Part shown: positions 9,304 through 18,588 of the stretch, piece by piece | Layout: each line of letters opens with the position of its first letter | Position numbering within the stretch: position 1 is the stretch's first letter | NCBI GenBank assembly: GCA_029261875.1 | Contig: JAJDAL010000006.1 | Location: 56,765-120,764, forward strand | DNA length: 64,000 bases | Direction of reading: 5' to 3' | DNA from: Deltaproteobacteria bacterium | Lineage (GTDB): Bacteria; Myxococcota_A; UBA9160; JAJDAL01 | Made by a program: the position numbers and the translations under genes | Notes under the pieces: model-generated | What the model saw: the letters and a program-made list of their open reading frames with translations, nothing else | What the model was told of the DNA's origin: nothing | Database searches by the model: none

Positions 9304-10881
9304 ATGCAATTCAACATCGCGGATCTATTCGAGAGTGTGGTCGACGCCTTACCCAACCGCGAAGCGCTGGTCTGCGACGGTGTGCGTCGGACCTTCGCCC
9401 AGCTGGACGAACACGCCAATCGCCTCGCCCACTATCTGTCCGCCCAGGGTGTGGGGGCCGGCGATCACGTGGGCATCTACGCCTACAACTGCGTGGAGTG
9501 GCTCGAAAGCATGATCGCGGCGTTCAAGATCCGCGCCGTGCCTATCAACATCAACTACCGCTACGTCGAAGAAGAGCTCCGTTATCTGTTCGACAATGCG
9601 GACCTGGTTGCCCTGGTACACCATCGCGGGTTTTCTCCGCGGGTAGCGGCGGTCGCGAATCGCGTGGCGCGCTTGACCACCTTCGTTTCGATCGAGGACG
9701 GAAGCGAAGCGGACCTGGGTCCCACCGCCAGCGTTCCCTACGACCGGGCGTTGCAGGAGGGTTCTCCCGATCGCGACTTCCCGGGTCGCTCCGCCGATGA
9801 TCTCTACATCCTCTACACCGGTGGAACCACGGGCATGCCCAAGGGGGTCATGTGGCGCCACGAGGACATCTATTTCGCCGCGCTCTCGGGTTTCGTTCCC
9901 GCCAAGGCACCGGAAGAAGTCGCGGAACGCGCCGCCTCCCATCCCGGTTCGGTAATGCTCACCGGGGCTCCCCTGATCCACGCCGCTGCCCAGTGGGGAC
10001 TCTGGATCTCGCTGCTCGACGGAGCGCGTGTGGTGCTCGGAACCGTTCGCAGTTTCGACCCGGCCACGATCTGGCGACTCGCGAGCGACGAGGGCGCCGC
10101 CGTCCTCTCCATCGTCGGTGACGCCATGGCGCGCCCGCTCGCCGACGTTCTGGCTTTGCGCGGCGGCGAATTCGACTTGTCGGGACTCAAGCTGCTGGCT
10201 TCCGGTGGCGCGGTCTTGTCGCCGGGTGTCGTCGAAGAATTGCAACGCCACATCCCCCACGTCCGCATCCACGACAGCTTCGGCGGATCGGAAACCGGTG
10301 TGCAGGCGCGCGCGGTACCCGCGGGTGAGGGAGGACTCCGCTTTCGAGCCGACGAACGCAATCAGGTGCTGGACGACGATTTGAAACCCCTCGCAGCGGG
10401 CTCGCCGGCGATCGGGCGTCTGGCCAAGAGCGGCCCGATTCCCCTGGGCTACTACAAGGATCCGGAAAAGAGCGCCGCCACGTTCGTCGAAGTCGACGGG
10501 AAGCGCTGGTCGCTGCTCGGCGATCTCGCTCAGGTCGAAGAAGACGGGACCATCTCCGTGCTGGGTCGCGGGTCCATGTGCATCAACACCGGCGGTGAAA
10601 AGGTCTTTCCCGAAGAAGTCGAAGCCGCCCTGAAATCCCACCCGGCCGTCTTCGACGCCCTCGTGGTCGGTCTTGCCGACGATCGCTGGGGAGAACGGGT
10701 CGTCGCGGTGCTCCAGGCCCGGGGCGAGCGTCGTCCGAACGTCGAAGAACTCGCAGACCATTGTCGCGGCCGGATCGCGGGCTACAAAGTGCCCCGATCG
10801 ATTCACTGGGTCGAAACCCTGGAACGCCAACCCAGCGGAAAGCCCGACTACCGCTGGGCGAAAGCCATCGCCTCCCGATAG
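9304..10881 (+). CDS. Acyl-CoA synthetase (AMP-forming), FadD19-like
   Basis: YTGGTTGMPKGVMWRHEDIY P-loop region; GRGSMCINTGGEKVFPEEVE; PSGKPDYRWAK C-terminus. Confidence 0.9.
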   Translation: MQFNIADLFESVVDALPNREALVCDGVRRTFAQLDEHANRLAHYLSAQGVGAGDHVGIYAYNCVEWLESMIAAFKIRAVPININYRYVEEELRYLFDNADLVALVHHRGFSPRVAAVANRVARLTTFVSIEDGSEADLGPTASVPYDRALQEGSPDRDFPGRSADDLYILYTGGTTGMPKGVMWRHEDIYFAALSGFVPAKAPEEVAERAASHPGSVMLTGAPLIHAAAQWGLWISLLDGARVVLGTVRSFDPATIWRLASDEGAAVLSIVGDAMARPLADVLALRGGEFDLSGLKLLASGGAVLSPGVVEELQRHIPHVRIHDSFGGSETGVQARAVPAGEGGLRFRADERNQVLDDDLKPLAAGSPAIGRLAKSGPIPLGYYKDPEKSAATFVEVDGKRWSLLGDLAQVEEDGTISVLGRGSMCINTGGEKVFPEEVEAALKSHPAVFDALVVGLADDRWGERVVAVLQARGERRPNVEELADHCRGRIAGYKVPRSIHWVETLERQPSGKPDYRWAKAIASR

Positions 10882-10923
10882 CCTCCGGTCAAACCCGCCC
10901 GGCGACGGACCGATGTAGGCTGC

Positions 10924-12390
10924 GTGGGAATTTCCGAAAGTCGCAAACAACGCTGGCGCAAGCGGAGCGAGATCTTCGCCCACGTATTCTTCCTCTTGCT
11001 GGGTGCGGGGTTCTTCGTCGGCGGCATCGTTGGGGGCTACGGGAAAGCGCACGCTGCGTTCGCGCGCAGCGATTACTCGGGATTCCTGTTGATCGGGTTC
11101 ATGGGTGGACTGTTCACCTTGCTCGGTGCCCTGATGATTCTGGCCGTGTTCGTGAAACCCAAGAAGCTGCGTGTGGAAAAGCGGCTGCGAAAAACGAATC
11201 CCGACGCTCCTTGGATGTGGAAGCAGGAGTGGGCCGAAAAGAAGATCGAGTCTTTCGGCCGGGGAAACCCGGCCGTGTGGTGGATCGGCGCCGCGCTCTT
11301 TGGACTGATCGGCGCCAAGTTGACGACGGATTTCTCGCGCCACTTCCACGAGCACGGGAATGCCGCCTATGCGCTGGGCGTGCTCGCCCCCCTGACACTG
11401 TGGCTCGTCTGGGGCGGAATCCGCTCCACGGTCCACCGACGTCGCTTCGGTGTTTCAGTCCTCGAACTCACGTCGCTACCGGGGCGTGTCGGGGGAACGC
11501 TCGACTGTGTTCTACACGCGAGTTGGCAGCTCGCAGGCGCAACCTCGTTGAAGACACGGATCGACTGCATCGAAGATCGCAAGCACGACGACCAGGGTGA
11601 ACGCATCGAGTGGCAATCCGATCGCCGCGTAGACCGCTCCGAGTTCCGCATCGAACCCGATGGCGCATCGATCCCGATTCGCTTCGAGATTCCCCGAGAC
11701 GCGCGGCCCTCGCGGAAGCCGGGCGCGCAGGGGGGAATCCTTTGGCGACTCCACGTTCGAGCGCAGCTCGAAGGCGTCGATTTCCACTGCGAATTCGAAG
11801 TTCCGATCTATCGGGTCGAATCGGCGACCCCACCGATACAAACTCCTCGCGAATGCGCCCCGGATGCAGCGCTCGCGTCCGTTCCCACGAAGATTCGCGT
11901 CCGCCCGTGGGGAAACAGCGGGAACGAGTTCATCTTCGGGGCTGCCCGACAGCCGAAAGAGTCACTCTTCGTGAGCGCCGCGGCGCTGATCTTCAGCGCG
12001 GTCACGCTGTACGCGGAGTTGCCCGGGTTCGTTCGCGGACTCGGCGTCCTCACTTCGTTGACCGCCTGGGCGGTGGCGCTCTCGCTTTGGTTCGGCGTCA
12101 CGCGCGTGCGTGTCACACCGGGTCGCCTGGAAGTGATGCGGAGCCTGTTCGGAATCGGTCCACAAAAATCCTTCGACGCCTGGAAGGTGCAGGGGATCGA
12201 AGTCCGGCCCGGCGTGCAGATGCTCGACCGCCTTTTCTACAACCTGGTCCTGGTCACCGAGACGCCGCGCCGACGACGGCCGGGATCCACCGCCCGACAC
12301 ACGACGACGGTGGGCGTGCGCATTCCTTCCGAAGCCCTGGCCGAATCCCTGGCGTCGAAGATGCGCGTCTCCATGGGGATCGAGGGCTAG
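10924..12390 (+). CDS. DUF3592-like membrane protein of unknown function
   Basis: GTG start; 488 aa with N-terminal and central transmembrane segments; family call tentative. Confidence 0.6.
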   Translation: MGISESRKQRWRKRSEIFAHVFFLLLGAGFFVGGIVGGYGKAHAAFARSDYSGFLLIGFMGGLFTLLGALMILAVFVKPKKLRVEKRLRKTNPDAPWMWKQEWAEKKIESFGRGNPAVWWIGAALFGLIGAKLTTDFSRHFHEHGNAAYALGVLAPLTLWLVWGGIRSTVHRRRFGVSVLELTSLPGRVGGTLDCVLHASWQLAGATSLKTRIDCIEDRKHDDQGERIEWQSDRRVDRSEFRIEPDGASIPIRFEIPRDARPSRKPGAQGGILWRLHVRAQLEGVDFHCEFEVPIYRVESATPPIQTPRECAPDAALASVPTKIRVRPWGNSGNEFIFGAARQPKESLFVSAAALIFSAVTLYAELPGFVRGLGVLTSLTAWAVALSLWFGVTRVRVTPGRLEVMRSLFGIGPQKSFDAWKVQGIEVRPGVQMLDRLFYNLVLVTETPRRRRPGSTARHTTTVGVRIPSEALAESLASKMRVSMGIEG

Positions 12391-12391
12391 A

Positions 12392-12510
12392 CGGCCACGC
12401 TTCGAGGTGCCTGAACGGATCGCGTTTCTCGACCAGATTCCCTATACCCGCTCGGCAAGGTGAATCGCAAACCGCTGGCGGGAATCATCGTCCGAGATGT
12501 CGACCCCTGA
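12392..12510 (+). pseudogene. Frameshifted remnant of an AMP-forming acyl-CoA synthetase C-terminus
   Basis: RPRFEVPERIAFLDQIPYTR then, after a -1 base shift, GKVNRKPLAGIIVRDVDP*; one inserted G restores TRSGKVNRKPL, an AMP-binding_C-like lysine motif. Confidence 0.6.
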
Positions 12511-13522
12511 TATCGAGTATCCGATCCGAGTCGCGCAAGTCATCCGAGAGACCGAAGACGCCAGCTCCTTCGTGCTCGAGATCCCCACGGAGCTCGCGGA
12601 GGCCTTCCGCTATCGGGCCGGGCAGTTTCTCACCTTTCGGGTTCCCTTCGGCGAGACGACGCTGACGCGGTCCTATTCGCTTTCGAGTTCTCCGGAATGC
12701 GACGATCACCACAAAGTCACGGTCAAGCGCATCACCGATGGCCGCATTTCCCACTGGTTCAACGACCGGGTCTCCGAGGGAGACGTGCTTCGGGTTCGAG
12801 CACCGGCCGGGCTCTTTTGCCTGCGCGAATCCGATCGGGAGATCGTGCTCTTCAGCGGAGGGAGCGGGATCACGCCCGTCATCTCGATCGTCAAGACCGC
12901 CCTGGCCACGACCGCACGCAAGCTCACTCTCGTATATGCGAACCGCGACGCGAACTCGATCATTTTCCGCGAGGAACTCGAGGCCCTGGAACGCGCGCAT
13001 CCCGAGCGGCTGCAGCTCCTGCACCGACTCGACGCGGATCACGGGTTCGCGCGGGACGACGACATCCGGGAATATGCCGCGGGACACGAAGCTGCGGACT
13101 TCTACATCTGCGGTCCGGACGTTTTCATGGACACCGTGGAACGCACCCTCGAAGCCATGGGTGTGGAGCGTGAGCGGATCTTCATCGAACGCTTCGTTTC
13201 GCCGCCGGACCCAGGGGAATCGGAATCCGCGAACAGCGCTGGTGTCGCGGCTTCGATCTCCGTGCTCTTCAACGGCAAGACCCACGAGCTGCAGGTCGAG
13301 GCGGGGAAAACGATTCTCGAGACGGCGAAGGACGCGGGCATCGACCCGCCGTTCTCGTGCGAGGAAGGGTATTGCTCGTCCTGCATGGCGAAGCTGCTCG
13401 AGGGCAGCGCCGAGATGCGCCAGAACGAATGCCTCACTCAACGCGATGTGGACGAAGGCTGGATTCTCGCCTGCCAGGCGTTGCCCACCACGCCGCGCTG
13501 CCGAATCAGCTGGGACGATTGA
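12497..13522 (+). CDS. Ferredoxin-NAD(P)H reductase with C-terminal 2Fe-2S domain (KshB/PaaE type)
   Basis: YRAGQFLTFRVP...TRSYSLSSSP; GGSGITPVISIVKTAL; C-terminal CEEGYCSSC...C 2Fe-2S motif. Confidence 0.88.
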   Translation: MSTPDIEYPIRVAQVIRETEDASSFVLEIPTELAEAFRYRAGQFLTFRVPFGETTLTRSYSLSSSPECDDHHKVTVKRITDGRISHWFNDRVSEGDVLRVRAPAGLFCLRESDREIVLFSGGSGITPVISIVKTALATTARKLTLVYANRDANSIIFREELEALERAHPERLQLLHRLDADHGFARDDDIREYAAGHEAADFYICGPDVFMDTVERTLEAMGVERERIFIERFVSPPDPGESESANSAGVAASISVLFNGKTHELQVEAGKTILETAKDAGIDPPFSCEEGYCSSCMAKLLEGSAEMRQNECLTQRDVDEGWILACQALPTTPRCRISWDD

Positions 13523-13546
13523 GAATCGTTTCGCGTCCCCGCTCGA

Positions 13547-16500
13547 TCAGGCGACCAGGTCGCCCATCTTCCGCAGCGTCTTCACCGTGTCCGGCGGGAG
13601 CACCGGCGGTTCTTTTCCGACCGCGTAGCAGCCGAGGATCACCTCGCAGGTGCGTTCGATGATCTCCACCATGTCCGCCGCGCGGCGCAGGCTTCTCCCC
13701 GCCACCAGCAACCCGTGGTTCTGCATCAGAACCGCCCAGCCATCGCCAATGGCTTCCGCCAAGGCGTCCGCCAGTTCTTGCGTGCCGGGCATGATGAAGG
13801 GCACGCGCGGGATGTCGGAGAAGAAGGCGGCCTCGGTCGAGATGGGGAGAAAGGGAAGTTCCGAGTTCGCGAGGATCGTGGCGTGGGGCGCGTGGGCGTG
13901 AATGACCGCGTTGGCTTCTGACTTCGCGGCCAGTACGGCGGTGTGCATCAGTCGCTCACTCGATGGCGACCGCGCGCCTTCGTCCAGGGCTTTGCCCGCC
14001 ATGTTCATGCGCACCAGAATCTCGGGCGCGAGATCGCCCTTGAAGAGCTGACTCGGTGTGATCCACACCTCATCGCGCGCATCGGGATCGCGCACGCTCA
14101 CGTTCCCGCCCGTGGCAGTGATGAGCTGTTGGGCAAACAGCTCGTTCACGATCTGAACCAGCTCCTCCCGCACATCGCCGGGCTTTACGGCTTTGGTCGC
14201 GGCCGCCGCCTTCGAGTCCGCGGTTCCGCCGAGGTTCGAGAGATCTCCCGGGTCCCCCACTTCTTCGCGGGCTTCGCGATAGAGGCGGCTCAGGTCGGCG
14301 TTGATCTCCTGCAACGTCATCGCCTTCGCGGTGTCGCCGCTGAAAGCCAGGTCCCCCTCCATCGCGGCGTTCATGGCGTTGACACGCCCGGTGAACATTC
14401 CGTCGAGGACATCGGCCTTCATCTTGAGTTCGACTTCGGCGTCCACGTCCGGCGCCGAGACCGCGGCCGTGGTCTCGCCGCGCAAACGCAGATAGAACTC
14501 GAGACCGAGATCGTTGAGCGTGAAGTGAAGGGTCACGTCCTTGTCGTCGGAAAAACGCTGCATCCCCGGGTCCGCAACGACGCGCTCGAGGAAGTTCGTG
14601 AGGATCTCCCGCATCTTGTTCTGAATGGGTTCTAGATCTACGGCACTCACGCTCGGTTCCTCCGCCGGTTGTCCGGGAGTCGCGTCGACCGCCTTCGCGG
14701 CGGTGTCCGGGTTTTTCTTTTTTGGCTTTTCGTTCTTCTGTAGATCCGTCACCGACGCACCGGGACCCGACAGGATCTCCTGCCAACGCGCGGGGTCGGG
14801 TACACGCCGCGGTCCGGTCCAAGAGAATTCGGACAACACCTCGGGGTTGCGCGCACGCAAGGGGCGGCCACCGCGCAGTAGCAAACCCAGATCTTCGGCG
14901 ATGATCTGACCCTGGTGCGCCGACACCTCGTGCGTATTGCCGCCCACGTGGGGCGTGGCAATCACGTTCGGAAGCTGGATTAGCGGATCGTCCGAAGCCG
15001 GGGGCTCCACTTCGAAAACATCGAGCGCCGCCCCACCCAGGTGGCCGGATTCCAAGGCCGCGCGCAACGCCGCCTCGTCGATCAACGCCGCGCGTGCGGT
15101 ATTGATCACGAAAGCGCCCGCTTTCATCTGTGCGAATTCGCCTTCCCCCAGGAGTCCGCGCGATTCGTCGGTCACCGCGGCGTGGAGGCTCACGAAGTCG
15201 CTTTGCGCCAGAAGGGATTCGAGCGGTGCGGGTTCGGCGCCGGCCAAGCGCACGGCATCGTCGGAGAGGAAGGGATCGTACACGACGACGCGGGTCCCAA
15301 AGGGCTTCACGCGCGCGACGACTTTTCGCCCGACGGCGCCCAGACCGATCATCCCCACGGTCTTCTGCCAAAGCTCGCGGCCGCGAAGTTTCTGGAACGC
15401 CCGCCCCATGCGTCCCATGTCGCCGGCTTCGCCCCCGGGCTCCAACAGGAACCGCCCGGCCTCCGGAAGCTTGCGCGCCAGACTCAACATGAAGGCCAGC
15501 GCGATGTCCGCCACCGCGTCCGCATTGCGACCGGGTGCATTCAAGACCGGAATCCCCAATTCCGTACACGCCGGGATATCGACGTTCACCGCGTCGCCGC
15601 GACACGACGCCACCACGCGCAGCTCCGGGAGTTCGCGCAGCGACTTGGCGTCGACGACGTCGACTTCGGTGATGAAGACCTGATAGCCCTCGAGTGCCTC
15701 GACCAAGCCCGGTCCCGTGAGCAGGCGCATGACGTTTCGAAAGCTCGCGTACTCGACGTCGCCCAGCGCCTCCAGGGCTTCGAGCGCTGCCTCGTCGAGG
15801 TCCGCGGTCACGAGAATGCGCGGCCGAACCTGCGCGCTTGCCAGCGAGGAGGGGCCGGCCTCTGCCAGGGCGACCTTCAAACTGACCTCGCGCGCGATGG
15901 CATCGGCCTCGCTGCGCGCGGCCAACACCCGGCGCCAATCTCCGAAACACGCGTCGTAGGCATCCGCGCGCTCCCGGTCCGGTTGGAATTCCTCGAGATC
16001 CGACGCGAACGCGCGACTCCCCGCCGCCATGTCGTCGAACAACCCGGCCCCGACCCCCGCACAGATCGCAGCCCCCAGCGCGCTCGCGTGGGTGGTGGCG
16101 GCGACCCGCACGGGCTTGCGGATCACGTCCGAAAGGATTTGCAAGAAAACCGGGCTACGCGTCATCCCCCCCGCGGCCCGCAACACCGCCGCGTCGCAAC
16201 CCGCGACTTCGGCGATCTGCTCCAGGTTGGCCCGCACCGCGTACGCCATCCCCTCTAGGGTGGCGCGCGCCAGATGCGCGCGGCGCTCCTCGCTCTTCGA
16301 CAGTGCCGAGGGATTCCAGGTCAAACTCGACAGCGGAAACTGCATGGAGCGCGCGTTCATGATGTCGGCACCGACCGTCGAGAGTGCCCCCATGGCGCCC
16401 ACCGGCGAGCGGCCGGCCTCCGCGGAAAGGTGAATCAGCGGGTGGTCGAGATCGGGATACAGGGCTTCGCCCACCCATTGGAGAGCGTCCCCCATGGAAC

Positions 16501-17404
16501 CGGCGTTGCTCTCGACCACCCAACGGCCCGGTACCAGATGATGCCCTGACCAGGTGCGCGCTTGCGCGTCGACGACGGGTCGGTCGACCACGAGCTGAAT
16601 CGGCGCCGTGGTGCCGATGACCGCACCGACTTCACCGGGTTCGACCACCGCTGCACCTAACAGCCCGCACTGGGTATCGCCGCCGCCCACGCTGACGTGG
16701 ATTCCCGGAGAGAGTCCCAACCAGGCTGCGGCGTCCTTCGACAAAGCCCCCAATCGCGTTCCCGCATCGACGACCGCGGGAAACAGGGAACGCGGCAGCG
16801 CAAGCGCTTCGATCAGCGAATCCGACCACGCGCGCTGCTCGAGTTCGAAGAGCAATGTGCCGCACGCGGTGGTGGGCTCCGCCACCCGTTCACCGCACAG
16901 GCGGTAAGCCAACCACTCGCTCAACCCCAACAGGGTTTCGACGCGCGCGAAACGTTCGGCGTCTTCCGCGGCGAGCATTTGCATCAAGGGCGCGGCGCAG
17001 ACGGGACTGGGCCAGATCCCGGTCTTGCGATGAATCTCCTCGCCGCGTTGGGCGCCCATGATCAAACCCTGGGCGACCGGTCGGGCATCGTGGGTCGGCG
17101 TTGCGATTACGACTTCACCGTCGCGATCGAGCAGCGCCGCACCGTGGCGTTGCGCGGAGGTCGAGATCGCAACCACCTGCTCCGGCGATCCGCCGCTGCG
17201 CGCCAAGGCCTCACGCGAAACTTCGGCCAGGGCCCGCAGCACGTCGTCGACGGCCAGATCGAAGCCCAGGCCGCCGGTGCCCGACACCGTCGGGTGGGAC
17301 CACGCGCGAAAGGCGGAGACGATGGCGCCGGTTTCCGGGTTCGCCACGACGCAGCGCCCGCCGCTACCACCGATGTCGAGACCCATGAGGAGCGGGGAGG
17401 TCAT
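13547..17404 (-). CDS. Four-domain fusion: FGGY carbohydrate kinase / D-2-hydroxyacid dehydrogenase / SCP2 / class II aldolase
   Basis: Single 1285-aa ORF. Kinase GLDIGGSGGRCVV and GGGDTQCGLLG; dehydrogenase GMIGLGAVGRKVV, NTARAALID, DVFEVEPP, TPHVGG; SCP2-like ~aa 922-1050; aldolase HAHAPHAT, MQNHG, PSSERLMH. Confidence 0.9.
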   Translation of the reverse strand: MTSPLLMGLDIGGSGGRCVVANPETGAIVSAFRAWSHPTVSGTGGLGFDLAVDDVLRALAEVSREALARSGGSPEQVVAISTSAQRHGAALLDRDGEVVIATPTHDARPVAQGLIMGAQRGEEIHRKTGIWPSPVCAAPLMQMLAAEDAERFARVETLLGLSEWLAYRLCGERVAEPTTACGTLLFELEQRAWSDSLIEALALPRSLFPAVVDAGTRLGALSKDAAAWLGLSPGIHVSVGGGDTQCGLLGAAVVEPGEVGAVIGTTAPIQLVVDRPVVDAQARTWSGHHLVPGRWVVESNAGSMGDALQWVGEALYPDLDHPLIHLSAEAGRSPVGAMGALSTVGADIMNARSMQFPLSSLTWNPSALSKSEERRAHLARATLEGMAYAVRANLEQIAEVAGCDAAVLRAAGGMTRSPVFLQILSDVIRKPVRVAATTHASALGAAICAGVGAGLFDDMAAGSRAFASDLEEFQPDRERADAYDACFGDWRRVLAARSEADAIAREVSLKVALAEAGPSSLASAQVRPRILVTADLDEAALEALEALGDVEYASFRNVMRLLTGPGLVEALEGYQVFITEVDVVDAKSLRELPELRVVASCRGDAVNVDIPACTELGIPVLNAPGRNADAVADIALAFMLSLARKLPEAGRFLLEPGGEAGDMGRMGRAFQKLRGRELWQKTVGMIGLGAVGRKVVARVKPFGTRVVVYDPFLSDDAVRLAGAEPAPLESLLAQSDFVSLHAAVTDESRGLLGEGEFAQMKAGAFVINTARAALIDEAALRAALESGHLGGAALDVFEVEPPASDDPLIQLPNVIATPHVGGNTHEVSAHQGQIIAEDLGLLLRGGRPLRARNPEVLSEFSWTGPRRVPDPARWQEILSGPGASVTDLQKNEKPKKKNPDTAAKAVDATPGQPAEEPSVSAVDLEPIQNKMREILTNFLERVVADPGMQRFSDDKDVTLHFTLNDLGLEFYLRLRGETTAAVSAPDVDAEVELKMKADVLDGMFTGRVNAMNAAMEGDLAFSGDTAKAMTLQEINADLSRLYREAREEVGDPGDLSNLGGTADSKAAAATKAVKPGDVREELVQIVNELFAQQLITATGGNVSVRDPDARDEVWITPSQLFKGDLAPEILVRMNMAGKALDEGARSPSSERLMHTAVLAAKSEANAVIHAHAPHATILANSELPFLPISTEAAFFSDIPRVPFIMPGTQELADALAEAIGDGWAVLMQNHGLLVAGRSLRRAADMVEIIERTCEVILGCYAVGKEPPVLPPDTVKTLRKMGDLVA

Positions 17405-17430
17405 GGCGGCAAGTGTAGTCGATCGAAGCC

Positions 17431-18588
17431 CTAGGGCTTCTCGCTACCGACGATCCACATGGCGAAGAATTGAGAGCCGCCCCCGTAGGCGTGCCCGAGT
17501 GCTTTGCGCGCACCCTCCACTTGATGTTCGCCCGCTTGCCCGCGCACCTGCATGGCGGCTTCCGCGAAACGCAACATGCCCGACGCGCCAATGGGATTCG
17601 AGGACAGAACCCCGCCCGAGCAATTGACCGGCAAGTCCCCATCGAGCGCCGTGGCGCCCTCATAGGTCATCTCCCAACCGAGCCCCTCTTCCGCGAACCC
17701 GAGGTTCTCCATCCACATGGGTTCGAACCAGGAAAAGGGCACGTAGATCTCCGCGGCATCGATCTCTTTGCGCGGGTTGGTGATGCCCGCCTTCTTGTAG
17801 AGCTCGGCCGCGCAATCCTTCCCCGCTTGGGGGTTCACCTGGTCGCGTCCCGAAAACATGGTGGGCTCGCTCTTCATGGCCGTCGACCACACCCAGGCCG
17901 GCCGCGTCGGTGCGCTCTCGGCGGCTTTCTCGCTCGACAGCACCATCGCGCAAGCCCCGTCCGAGGACGGACAGGTTTCGAGATAGCGGATGGGATCCCA
18001 CAGCATCGGCGAGTTGGCGACTTGATCGAAATCGACGCCGGGAATCTTCAGGTGCGCGTAGGGGTTCTTGAGCGCATTGAGGCGATCCTTCAGCGCAACG
18101 CGAATCCCCGTGTCTTCCGGTGCCTTCGATCGCGCCATGTAGGCGCGAATCAGCGGCGCGAAATATCCACCGGCCCCGGCGACGATCGCTTGTTGGAACG
18201 GAATCTTGATCGTGAGTGCCCACATGGCGTTGCTCTCGGATTGCTTTTCATAAGCCACCGTCAGCACGCGGTCGTGAATCCCCGCTTGGATCAAGCTCGC
18301 CGCCACAACCGCCGTGGAGCCCCCAACACTCCCCGCCGTATGCACGCGCAAGATGGGTTTCCCCGCCGCACCCAGCGCGTCCCCCATGGCGATCTCGGGC
18401 ATCATCACGCCTTCGAACATGTCGGGCGCTTTGCCGATCACGACCGCATCGATGTCACTCCAGGTCAGTTGAGCGTCTTCCAGGGCACGCGTGGCCGCCT
18501 CCCGCAGCAGACCGGGCGCCGACACATCGGTGCGTTTGGCATCGTGTTGGGTCTGACCGATTCCGACGACGCCGCATAGCTCGGCCAT
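17431..18588 (-). CDS. Thiolase family protein (lipid-transfer/Ltp-like)
   Basis: 385 aa; RVHTAGSVGGSTAVVAASLIQAG; C-terminal GGVLSSNPIGASGMLRFAEAAMQVRGQAG. Confidence 0.85.
   Translation of the reverse strand: MAELCGVVGIGQTQHDAKRTDVSAPGLLREAATRALEDAQLTWSDIDAVVIGKAPDMFEGVMMPEIAMGDALGAAGKPILRVHTAGSVGGSTAVVAASLIQAGIHDRVLTVAYEKQSESNAMWALTIKIPFQQAIVAGAGGYFAPLIRAYMARSKAPEDTGIRVALKDRLNALKNPYAHLKIPGVDFDQVANSPMLWDPIRYLETCPSSDGACAMVLSSEKAAESAPTRPAWVWSTAMKSEPTMFSGRDQVNPQAGKDCAAELYKKAGITNPRKEIDAAEIYVPFSWFEPMWMENLGFAEEGLGWEMTYEGATALDGDLPVNCSGGVLSSNPIGASGMLRFAEAAMQVRGQAGEHQVEGARKALGHAYGGGSQFFAMWIVGSEKP

Noticed and set aside
9349-11436. 695-aa minus-strand ORF
   Set aside because: Antisense shadow of the acyl-CoA synthetase and DUF3592-like genes in GC-rich DNA; low-complexity Arg/Gly/Glu-rich translation with no family motifs
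12440-12470. Frameshift in the ligase tail as a sequencing error
   Set aside because: A single base error cannot explain the missing upstream ligase body, since an intact unrelated gene ends at 12390
14070-15950. 626-aa same-strand ORF
   Set aside because: Alternate frame within the four-domain fusion gene; Arg/Gly-rich out-of-frame translation
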